A stretch of 24,088 bases of DNA from the NCBI GenBank assembly GCA_002347405.1, contig DDXB01000075.1:1-24088 (forward strand), read 5' to 3'. The notes under the pieces are model-generated. The model made no database searches. It was not told the origin of the DNA and worked only from the letters and a program-made list of their open reading frames with translations. Position 1 is the first letter of the stretch, and every line of letters begins with the position of its first letter. The stretch comes from Rhodocyclaceae bacterium UBA2271 (lineage in GTDB: Bacteria; Pseudomonadota; Gammaproteobacteria; Burkholderiales; Rhodocyclaceae). The translations under genes and the position numbers were made by a program. Positions 1-6,588 of this stretch are shown piece by piece.

Positions 1-478
1 GCTCGAGCGTGGTGAAATATCCGGGTTAGGCCTGACTGACATGACTCAGGTGCGTGGGGTCTGTAACTGAAGGCCCACCCAGTAGATGCCCGCCCCTCCC
101 ATCCTCCCCTCGCGGGGAGGTGACTGTTGCTCGCTGCGCTCGACTATCACGGGGAGCTCTTTTCTGGCATTTGTGCGGTTTGCGGCTGGCGCCGCGTGCC
201 GTCCCGGCTTGGGGCGGCCCTGCGCCGGGACTGCTCTGTAACTACTTTAAATTGGGTTTGTAGAAAGTCGGTGCTGGCGAGACGGCGTTAAATCCACCCC
301 TCGCTGCAGCCTTGCCGCCGGGGCCGCCCCAAGACAAGACCGTAGGCCGCAGGACAGCCGAAGGCTGGTTACGCGTAGCGGAATGCGACTTTGTCGCACA
401 CAAGGCGGCACGCGGCGCCAGCCGCAATCCGCGCCCAGGCATGAACGGGGGCTCCCCGTAACAAACGAGCGTAGCGAG
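1..478. other. Gene-poor repeat-rich region left of the RND operon
   Basis: No convincing gene is visible. Positions 1-70 contain two short plus-strand reading frames entering from outside the window (stops at 27-29 and 68-70), either of which could be the tail of an upstream gene, but neither is long enough to identify. From about 80 onward the DNA is a GC-rich repeat: hairpins and two inverted arms (about 103-220 and 321-505) with a central segment of about 100 bp. It lies downstream of the RND pump stop codon at 479-481, so it is probably the 3' untranslated region of that operon, but no hairpin followed by a T-run is present on the minus strand. Confidence 0.7.
103..220 (+). repeat. GC-rich dispersed repeat, copy A (left arm)
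   Basis: This copy begins with the hairpin CCTCCCC-TCGC-GGGGAGG (103-120), continues with GCTCGCTGCGCTCG (129-142), TATCACGGGGAGC (145-157), the 21-base block at 181-201 and TTGGGGCGGCCC (209-220). The same ordered blocks recur inverted at 321-505 and, in the same orientation, at about 23832-23938. The block at 181-201 is an exact reverse complement of 406-426. No reading frame explains this conservation, so I read it as a dispersed palindromic element of REP or MITE type. Its mobility is inferred only. Confidence 0.8.
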
Positions 479-505
479 TCAACCGTCACCCCTCCCGTGA
501 GGGGG
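321..505 (-). repeat. GC-rich dispersed repeat, copy B (right arm, inverted)
   Basis: Read on the minus strand, this copy gives the same ordered blocks as copy A: hairpin CCCCTC-ACGG-GAGGGG (504-489), CTCGCTACGCTCG (478-466), ACGGGGAGC (459-451), the 21-base block (426-406) and TTGGGGCGGCCC (332-321). It contains an extra stretch of roughly 75 bases between the last two blocks compared with copy A. It overlaps the last nine codons or so of the RND pump gene and supplies its stop codon. A and B could fold as one large cruciform or long RNA stem-loop. Confidence 0.8.
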
Positions 506-3500
506 GGGCTGGGGGAGGGCGGGTCTTTTTTCCCGCCAGCCTTCGACCAGGGAATACACCGCAGGCACGACGACCAGTGTCAGCAGCGTCGAGGAGATCA
601 TGCCGCCGACGACGGCGATTGACAGGGGCTGGTTGGTTTCCGCGCCGGCGCCGAGGCCCAGTGCGGCGGGGAAGAGGGCGAGGATGATGGTGGACGAGGT
701 CATCAGCACCGGCCGCATGCGGATGGGACAGGCGTTGCGCAGTGCGGCATCGACATCCATGCCTTGCGTGCGCCGCTGGTTGGTGAGATCGACCAGCAGA
801 ATGGAATTCTTGGCAACCAGGCCGACCAGCAGGACGAGGCCGATCATCGAATAGATGTTGAGCGACTGATTGAACAGCCACAAGGCGGCGACGCCGCCGA
901 CGATGGCGAGCGGTTGCGCGAGCATGACGATGGCCGGCTGCAGGAAGCTGTTGAACTGGCTGGCCAGCACCATGTAGAGCAGCACCAGCGCCAGGGCAAA
1001 GGTGAACACCATGTAGGTCATGGTCTTCTGGAACTCTTCGGCCTGGCCGATGAACTTGACCTGGTAGCCGGTCGGCAGTTCGGCCGCCAGCGCCTTCACC
1101 TTATTGACGGCATCGCCGAGCGCCATGGTCGGGCTGGCGTAGAAGGTGGTGGCGTACTGCAGGTCGAAGCGGCCAATGATCGCCGGCCCCAGTGTTTCCT
1201 TGAAACTGGCCACTGAGTCCAGGCGCACCATCTTGCCGTCCTTCGAGCGGACGAAGATCTTGGAAAGATCAGAGGGCTGGGTGAACTCGCCGTCTTTCGC
1301 CTTGACGCGGATGTCGTAACGTTGTCCGTCGCCTGGTTCGTCGTTGTACTTGGCAATGTCGATGCCACCAGTGAGCATGTTGATGGCCAGCGCCACGTCA
1401 GCGGTGGAGAGACTGGAGGCGGCGATGCGCATGCGGTCGGGCTGGAATACCAGTTGCGGCAGGTCGAGTTGGAGGTTGGTGTCGATGCGGCCGATGCCCG
1501 GGTCGGACGACAGCTGTTGCTGGAATTCGCGCGACAGGCGGCCGACCTCCTCGAGGTTGTCGCCGCTGAGCACGAACTGCAACGGGTCGCCACGCTGGCC
1601 CTGCACGATGGGATAGGGTGCGGCGAAGGCGCGCACACCCGCCACTTCGGCCAGATCCTTCTTCAGGGCTGCGAGCACCTGCTGCTGGCTGCGCTTGCGC
1701 TCTTCGCGCGGCACCATGCGCGTGACCACCGTGCCCTGGTTGACCTGGCCGGCACTACCGAGGCCGATGATGGCGAATTCGGTGAAGATTTCCTTGTGCG
1801 TCTTGAGCACGGCCTCGACTTCGCGCAGCTTGCCATCGGTGTAGTCGATGGAGGAGCCGAGCGGCGCGCGCAGGAAGACGAGGAAGCGGCCCTCGTCCTG
1901 CTCGGGCGTGAAAGCCTTGCCGACGTTGATGAAGAAGTAGGCCGAGGAGGCGACGATAATCGCGGTGAGTGCCACTACCTTCCAGCGATGGGTAAGGGCC
2001 CACTCCAGCGTGTGCACGTAGGCCCAGTCGAGTCTGGCGAAAAGCCGGTCGAGCGCGTGGTAGATGCGGCCGTGCTGTTTTTTTACGGTGAGGTAGCGCG
2101 AGCAGAGCATGGGCGTGAGCGTCAGCGAGACGAACAGCGACACCAGCACGCCGAAGGTGACGACCACGGCGAAGGACAGGAAAAACTGGCCGATGATGCC
2201 GGAGAGGAACATCACCGGCGCGAAGATCGACACCAGCGCGGCGGTGGCGGCGATGACGGCGAACACCACCTCGTTGCTGCCGTTGATGGCAGCCGTGACC
2301 GGGTCCGGGTCGAGGTGCTCGCGGTGGCGGAAGATGTTTTCGAGCACGACGATGGCGTCATCCACCACTACGCCGATCAACAGCAGCAAAGCCAGCATGG
2401 TCAGCGAATTGAGGGTGAAGCCGAAAAAGTAGATGACGGAAATGGCGCCCAGCAGCGAAACCGGAATCGCCAGGGCGATGATCAGCGTCGAGCGCACCGA
2501 GCGCAGGAAAAACCAGACAACCAGCGCGGCGAGGAGGGTGCCGGCGATCAGGTGCTCCTTGAGCGAATTGACGATCTCGAGAATGAATACCGCATCGTTG
2601 GAGACAATGGTGATGCGCAATCCGGGCGGCAACTGCGGACGCAGCTCGTTTTCCAGGCGAGCCTTGATCTTGTCGACGATTTCGACGGTGTTGGTGTTGG
2701 CGACCTTGACGATGCCCAGACCGACCGTGGTCTCGCCGTTGAAGCGCGCCAACTGGCGGTTGTCGGTAAGGCCGTCGGCAATTTCGGCGATATCCTTGAG
2801 GCGGATCGGCGCCCCCGCCTTGTAACCGACGACCATGTCGGAAAGAGCGTCGAGGCTGTGGAATTCGAGGTCGAGCTTGACCAGACTTTCGGTCTGCTGG
2901 CCAACGATGAAACCGCCGGCCATCTGCACGTGTTCGGTGGCAAAGGCGGTATTGATGTCCTGGGCAGTGATGCCGTAGGCGACCAGGCGGTCGGGCAGCA
3001 GGTTCACGCGGATGGTGCGGTCGCGACGGCCGCCGATGCGCACCTCGCCGACGCCGTCGATGGTCTCCAGGCGCTTCTTCAGGACGTTGATGGCGTACTG
3101 GTTGAGCTGCTGCTGGGTGCGGTCGCCCTGCAGGGCCAGCCACATGATGGGCTGGGCGTTGGTTTCGACCTTGGCCACGACCGGCGGATCGGTGTCCTTG
3201 GGGAGGCGGCGCAGTACCTGATTGACCTTCGACTGCACCTCGTTGAAGGCGACGTCGACCTTCTTTTCAAGGCCGAAGGTGATGGCAATGACCGAGACGC
3301 CGGGGGAGGAGGTGGACTGGATGTGCTCGATGCCGGGCACCGAGTTGACCGTGGTCTCGATGAGGTTGGTGATCGAGGAATCGACGATGTCCGGGTTGGC
3401 GCCCTTGAGTGCCGTGGTGATCGACACCACCGGAAACTCGATGTAGGGAAACCGGTCCATGCCGATGCGGTTGAAGGAAATGATGCCGAACAGCACCAGC

Positions 3501-3559
3501 ACGGCGGAGAGCATCCACGCCAGCACATGACGCTTGATGGAAAGCTCGGGCAGCGTCAT
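479..3559 (-). CDS. RND multidrug efflux inner-membrane transporter (HAE-1/AcrB type)
   Basis: This is a proton-driven inner-membrane pump that exports hydrophobic or amphipathic compounds through an adaptor and an outer-membrane channel. The protein has 1026 residues, the usual family length. It starts with a single membrane helix (about 11-29), followed by a first periplasmic loop and a helix cluster near 335-490; the second half repeats this plan. The proton-relay pair is visible as D400-D401 in GVVVDDAIVVLEN, and the partner lysine as K917 in LVAKNSILLVDL. Its ATG overlaps the stop of the adaptor gene by 4 bp, so the two are translationally coupled. No outer-membrane channel gene is present, so a TolC-like protein must come from elsewhere. 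The last 16 or so codons are Pro/Gly/Arg-rich and lie in a dispersed repeat. Substrate is unknown. Confidence 0.96.
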   Translation of the reverse strand: MTLPELSIKRHVLAWMLSAVLVLFGIISFNRIGMDRFPYIEFPVVSITTALKGANPDIVDSSITNLIETTVNSVPGIEHIQSTSSPGVSVIAITFGLEKKVDVAFNEVQSKVNQVLRRLPKDTDPPVVAKVETNAQPIMWLALQGDRTQQQLNQYAINVLKKRLETIDGVGEVRIGGRRDRTIRVNLLPDRLVAYGITAQDINTAFATEHVQMAGGFIVGQQTESLVKLDLEFHSLDALSDMVVGYKAGAPIRLKDIAEIADGLTDNRQLARFNGETTVGLGIVKVANTNTVEIVDKIKARLENELRPQLPPGLRITIVSNDAVFILEIVNSLKEHLIAGTLLAALVVWFFLRSVRSTLIIALAIPVSLLGAISVIYFFGFTLNSLTMLALLLLIGVVVDDAIVVLENIFRHREHLDPDPVTAAINGSNEVVFAVIAATAALVSIFAPVMFLSGIIGQFFLSFAVVVTFGVLVSLFVSLTLTPMLCSRYLTVKKQHGRIYHALDRLFARLDWAYVHTLEWALTHRWKVVALTAIIVASSAYFFINVGKAFTPEQDEGRFLVFLRAPLGSSIDYTDGKLREVEAVLKTHKEIFTEFAIIGLGSAGQVNQGTVVTRMVPREERKRSQQQVLAALKKDLAEVAGVRAFAAPYPIVQGQRGDPLQFVLSGDNLEEVGRLSREFQQQLSSDPGIGRIDTNLQLDLPQLVFQPDRMRIAASSLSTADVALAINMLTGGIDIAKYNDEPGDGQRYDIRVKAKDGEFTQPSDLSKIFVRSKDGKMVRLDSVASFKETLGPAIIGRFDLQYATTFYASPTMALGDAVNKVKALAAELPTGYQVKFIGQAEEFQKTMTYMVFTFALALVLLYMVLASQFNSFLQPAIVMLAQPLAIVGGVAALWLFNQSLNIYSMIGLVLLVGLVAKNSILLVDLTNQRRTQGMDVDAALRNACPIRMRPVLMTSSTIILALFPAALGLGAGAETNQPLSIAVVGGMISSTLLTLVVVPAVYSLVEGWREKRPALPQPPPHGRGDG

Positions 3560-4707
3560 TTTTCTTCAGGCTTGCCCTGGGGTTTGCCTTTGGTTTCGGC
3601 TTTTCCTCCCGCCCCGCCTGGCTTGGCGGGTTCCTTGATGCTGACGGTCGCGCCGTTGGTCAGAAAGCCGGCACCATCCTGCGCGACGAGTTCGCCCTCC
3701 TGCAGGCCGGCAATGATCTCGATCACGCCATCCTTTTTGGCCCCCGCCTGGACGATGCGCTGTTGCGCTATCCGCTTGCCATCCGCGTCGACAATGACAT
3801 AGACCACCTTGCCCGCCGGACGGAGTACCACGCTTTGCTCGGGGACCACCAGCGCCGCCGCCTTGGCGGCAATCCGTACCGAAGCATTGACCGTGCCGCC
3901 CGCGCGCAGCAGGCCGGCGCTGTCCAGGTCGACGATCACATCAAGCGCGCGGCTCGATTCGGAAACCGCAGGGCGGATGTCGGAGATTTGTGCGCTGAAA
4001 ACCTTGCCCGGCGCCTGAGGCGAAGTGATCTGTACCAGTTGACCACGCGCCAGGCGCGGTGCGGCGCTTTCTGGAAAAGGCAGGTGGGCGCGCAGGCGCT
4101 GGTTGGAGATGATCTGGAACAGGGGGTCGCCCAGCTTGACGTAGTCGCCGGCTGCGATCATCCGGCTTTCGATGACGCCATCGAACGGCGCAGTCACTGT
4201 GGTCTTGCCCACCGAGCGCATGCCGATGCCCGCGCGTGCCTGGGCGGCGGCGAGTTGGGAGGCAATGGCGGTGCGCTGTGCCAAGGCATCGTCGGCGGCG
4301 TTCTGCGACAAAAAGCCCTTCGCGACCAGGCTTTGCTGGCGCTCGACCAGTTTGCCCTGTTGCGCCAGCAGCGCCTCGAGCCGCTTTACATCAGCCTGCT
4401 CGGCCTGATTCTGCAGCAGAAAATCAGCGGGATCGATCACCGCCAGAGTTGCGCCCTTCTTGACGGGCATGCCGGCGACCGCCAGCACCTGGCTTACCTT
4501 GCCGGCGACTTCGGCACCGATTTTCGGGTTGATCACGGTTTCGAGCGTACCCAGCGTGTTCTCGGTGACCTCGAAGGCGCTGCTCTTCACCTGCGTCGCG
4601 GTGATCAGCGTCGGCGGCGGGCCGGACGGCTTCTTCTCCGCAGGTTTCTTGTCGCAAGCGATGAGGAGCAGTGCTGTGCAAAAAACCAGGAGAAGTTGTC
4701 GGCTCAT
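3556..4707 (-). CDS. RND efflux periplasmic adaptor (membrane-fusion lipoprotein)
   Basis: This protein of 383 residues bridges the RND pump and an outer-membrane channel. A lipoprotein signal is visible: hydrophobic residues 5-17 followed by LIAC with the lipidated Cys at 18. A Lys/Pro-rich linker follows, then the barrel-sandwich half motif (about 57-95), a short alpha-helical hairpin rich in Gln and Ala (about 97-160), the second lipoyl half (VTAPFDGVIESRMIAAGDYV), a beta-barrel and a membrane-proximal domain. The C-terminus is low-complexity Lys/Gly/Pro/Glu. The start lies 2 bp after the lysA stop and the end overlaps the pump start by 4 bp, which fixes it as the pump's partner. No convincing ribosome site is seen upstream, so translation probably depends on read-in from lysA. 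Confidence 0.95.
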   Translation of the reverse strand: MSRQLLLVFCTALLLIACDKKPAEKKPSGPPPTLITATQVKSSAFEVTENTLGTLETVINPKIGAEVAGKVSQVLAVAGMPVKKGATLAVIDPADFLLQNQAEQADVKRLEALLAQQGKLVERQQSLVAKGFLSQNAADDALAQRTAIASQLAAAQARAGIGMRSVGKTTVTAPFDGVIESRMIAAGDYVKLGDPLFQIISNQRLRAHLPFPESAAPRLARGQLVQITSPQAPGKVFSAQISDIRPAVSESSRALDVIVDLDSAGLLRAGGTVNASVRIAAKAAALVVPEQSVVLRPAGKVVYVIVDADGKRIAQQRIVQAGAKKDGVIEIIAGLQEGELVAQDGAGFLTNGATVSIKEPAKPGGAGGKAETKGKPQGKPEEK

Positions 4708-4709
4708 GA

Positions 4710-6038
4710 TCAGGGCAGGACAGATTCCAGCGCGAAAAGTTGCACGACTTCCTCGCGCTGACGGATCAGGTGGAGTTGGTCGCCATCCACCATGACCTCG
4801 GCGGCACGGGGCCGGGTGTTGTAGTTCGAACTCATCGCCATGCCGTAGGCGCCGGCCGACAGGATGGCGAGCAGGTCGCCTTCCGCCAGGGCCAGGTTGC
4901 GGTCGTGGCCGAGAAAATCGCCCGACTCGCAGATCGGGCCGACGATTTCATACTGCATGGGTTCTGCCGCCGGCGTCCCGCCCGCGCCGACTTTTGACTG
5001 GGGGGACTCCAAACCACCGCCAGTCCCACAGGGATTCCCTTCGGTCACGCCAACTTTTACGATTTCGTGCCAGGCGTCGTAAAGCGCCGGGCGCGCCAGG
5101 TCGTTCATCGCTGCATCGACGATGGCGAAGTTCTTTTGCTCACCATGCTTGAGCACCTCGACGCGCGTCAGCAGCAAACCGGCGTTGCCGACCAGCGAGC
5201 GGCCGGGTTCGAAATACAACATCTCTTTGCGGCCCGCCAGTCGTGCCAGCATGGGTGCCAGGTAATCGGCCGTCGTTGGAACGACTTCGCCATCCTTGCC
5301 ATGACGATAGCGAATGCCCATGCCACCGCCCAGATCAATATGTTCGAGTACGAGGCCCTCGGCCGCGAGGCTGTCGACCAGTTCCAGCACCTTGCCGGCG
5401 GCTTCTGCTGCCGGCTGCGGGTCGAGCAGTTGCGAACCGATGTGGCAGGCAATGCCGCTTACTACAAGGTTCGGCAGAGCACGGGCGCGACGATAGAGTT
5501 CCCGGGCGGTCGCGAAGGCCACGCCGAATTTGGCGGTCTTCAGGCCAGTCGAAATATAGGGATGGGTTTTCGGGTCAACGTTCGGGTTGACGCGCAGGGC
5601 GATCGGCGCCTGTCGGCCGATTTCTCCAGCGACGGCATTGATCTGCTCAAGTTCGCTTGCCGATTCCACGTTGAAGCAATGAATGCCGGCAACAAGCGCC
5701 TGTTGCATCTCGGTGCGGGACTTGGCGACGCCGGAAAACACGACCTTGGCCGGATCACCGCCGGCGGCGATGACGCGGGCCAGTTCACCGCCGGAGACGA
5801 TGTCGAAGCCGGCGCCGAGGCGGGCGAACAAATTCAGGATGGCAATGTTCGAATTTGCCTTTACCGCATAGCAGATGCGAGCATTACGGCCTGCCAGCGC
5901 GGCCTGATAGCTCGCATAGGCGGCTGTCAGGGCAGCTCGGGAATAGACGTAACAGGGCGTGCCGTAGCGTTCGGCGATGGCGGACAACGCCACGCCCTCG
6001 ACGCGATCAACGCCGTTGGTGTTATTGAGCAGGTTCAT
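4710..6038 (-). CDS. lysA: Diaminopimelate decarboxylase with an in-frame insertion
   Basis: LysA is the PLP-dependent enzyme that decarboxylates meso-2,6-diaminopimelate to L-lysine, the last step of the DAP pathway. PLP-binding lysine is K60 in CYAVKANSN. Other family motifs are HIGSQ (199-203), DLGGGMG (235-241), EPGRSLVGNAG (277-287), CESGDFLG with the active-site Cys at 370, and a C-terminal SAGAYGMAMSSNYNTRPR. At 442 residues it is about 25 longer than the usual proteobacterial enzyme; residues about 331-360 (Gly/Pro-rich, ending in AGGTPAAEP) interrupt the conserved run between YDAWHEIV and YEIVGPICESGD. The ATG overlaps the lptM stop by 4 bp. The active-site residues are intact, so I expect a working enzyme, though this is not proven. 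Confidence 0.97.
   Translation of the reverse strand: MNLLNNTNGVDRVEGVALSAIAERYGTPCYVYSRAALTAAYASYQAALAGRNARICYAVKANSNIAILNLFARLGAGFDIVSGGELARVIAAGGDPAKVVFSGVAKSRTEMQQALVAGIHCFNVESASELEQINAVAGEIGRQAPIALRVNPNVDPKTHPYISTGLKTAKFGVAFATARELYRRARALPNLVVSGIACHIGSQLLDPQPAAEAAGKVLELVDSLAAEGLVLEHIDLGGGMGIRYRHGKDGEVVPTTADYLAPMLARLAGRKEMLYFEPGRSLVGNAGLLLTRVEVLKHGEQKNFAIVDAAMNDLARPALYDAWHEIVKVGVTEGNPCGTGGGLESPQSKVGAGGTPAAEPMQYEIVGPICESGDFLGHDRNLALAEGDLLAILSAGAYGMAMSSNYNTRPRAAEVMVDGDQLHLIRQREEVVQLFALESVLP
4959..5048 (-). repeat. In-frame hairpin-rich insertion inside lysA
   Basis: About 90 bp (30 codons) lie between two conserved blocks of lysA. The stretch contains an inverted repeat GACTGG (4996-5001) / CCAGTC (5020-5025), a short perfect palindrome AGGGA-T-TCCCT (5030-5040) and a GCCGGCG core. 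CGCCGACTTTT (4985-4995) and CGCCAACTTTT (5048-5058) form a direct repeat with 10 of 11 bases equal, spaced exactly 63 bp (21 codons). The encoded residues are Gly/Pro/Thr/Ala-rich and unlike the rest of the enzyme. The exact borders are uncertain by a few codons. I read it as a small palindromic element accepted in a surface loop. Confidence 0.72.
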
Positions 6039-6217
6039 CGGGGTGTGGCAGGCGGCGGTGTGCTGCTATGATCGGCGGCAACTCTTTCCGTGGATTGAGC
6101 CTGTGCGGGCGCGGAGGGCTTGGGCGGCAGCACCAGCCCGCCCCTGTTGCCACAGGCTGACAGGAGGAGGGAACTGCCGACTAGCAGTGCGATGACAGTG
6201 ACGGAACGTGGTTGCAT
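6035..6217 (-). CDS. lptM: LptM-like small outer-membrane lipoprotein
   Basis: This 60-residue lipoprotein has a short signal peptide with Arg at 4, a hydrophobic core (about 6-19) and the lipobox LSAC with Cys at 22, followed by GNRGGLVLPP. The short CGxxGxLxxPP-like motif after the Cys, the small size and the position immediately upstream of lysA and divergent from cyaY match LptM (formerly YifL), a factor that helps oxidative maturation of the LptD/LptE LPS translocon. The remainder is Pro/Ala/Ser/Thr-rich and disordered. The stop overlaps the lysA ATG by 4 bp. Function is assigned by motif and neighbourhood; the body of the protein carries no further evidence. Confidence 0.82.
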   Translation of the reverse strand: MQPRSVTVIALLVGSSLLLSACGNRGGLVLPPKPSAPAQAQSTERVAADHSSTPPPATPR

Positions 6218-6243
6218 GGCGGTGATGTTAACACGGAGGCAAG

Positions 6244-6588
6244 GTGGAATCTAAGGTGGAAGAACGAGAATTCCTGGCGCTGGCGGATGCCCAGTTGGCG
6301 CGACTGGAAACACAGCTGGAAAAACTGGTGGATGAGGGTGATGTCGACCTGGATTATGAATTGAAACCTGGCGGCATCATTGAAATCGCCTTTGCCGATG
6401 ACAGCAAGGTCATCGTCAATCGCCATGCCGCCGCGCGGGAGATCTGGGTGGCGGCGCGTTCAGGTGGTTACCACTTCAAGCCCCAGGATGGGCGCTGGAT
6501 CGGCACGCGCGACGGCCAGGATCTTGCGGAGGTGCTGTCGCGCTGCCTTAGCGAGCAGGCGGGCGAGACCCTTCAGCTGGATTTGTAG
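6244..6588 (+). CDS. cyaY: Iron donor protein CyaY (bacterial frataxin)
   Basis: CyaY is a small cytoplasmic iron-binding protein that modulates Fe-S cluster assembly on IscU/IscS. The product is 114 residues, close to the usual 105-110. The N-terminal helix carries the acidic ridge (EEREFLALAD and the DEGDVDLDYE stretch), followed by the frataxin beta-sheet signatures IIEIAF, VIVNRH, EIWVAARSGGYHF and the closing RDGQDLAEVLSRCL helix. A GTG at 6244 follows GGAGG (6235-6239) at 4 bp, which supports this start; a second in-frame GTG at 6256 would give a protein starting at the conserved helix and remains possible. The gene is divergent from lptM across only 26 bp and its 3' end overlaps that of mrcA by 41 bp. 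Confidence 0.95.
   Translation: MESKVEEREFLALADAQLARLETQLEKLVDEGDVDLDYELKPGGIIEIAFADDSKVIVNRHAAAREIWVAARSGGYHFKPQDGRWIGTRDGQDLAEVLSRCLSEQAGETLQLDL

Noticed and set aside
2..70. A possible C-terminal fragment of an upstream gene at the left edge
   Set aside because: Only 22 codons are visible, another frame also enters from the edge, and no motif allows a choice.
516..536. GGCGGG and CCCGCC around a T-run near the RND gene end, considered as a terminator
   Set aside because: The T-run lies in the loop, not after the stem, and the site is inside the coding sequence.
1322..3802. An 826-codon open frame antisense to the RND pump
   Set aside because: Same reason: low-complexity translation with no domains and full overlap with a clear RND transporter.
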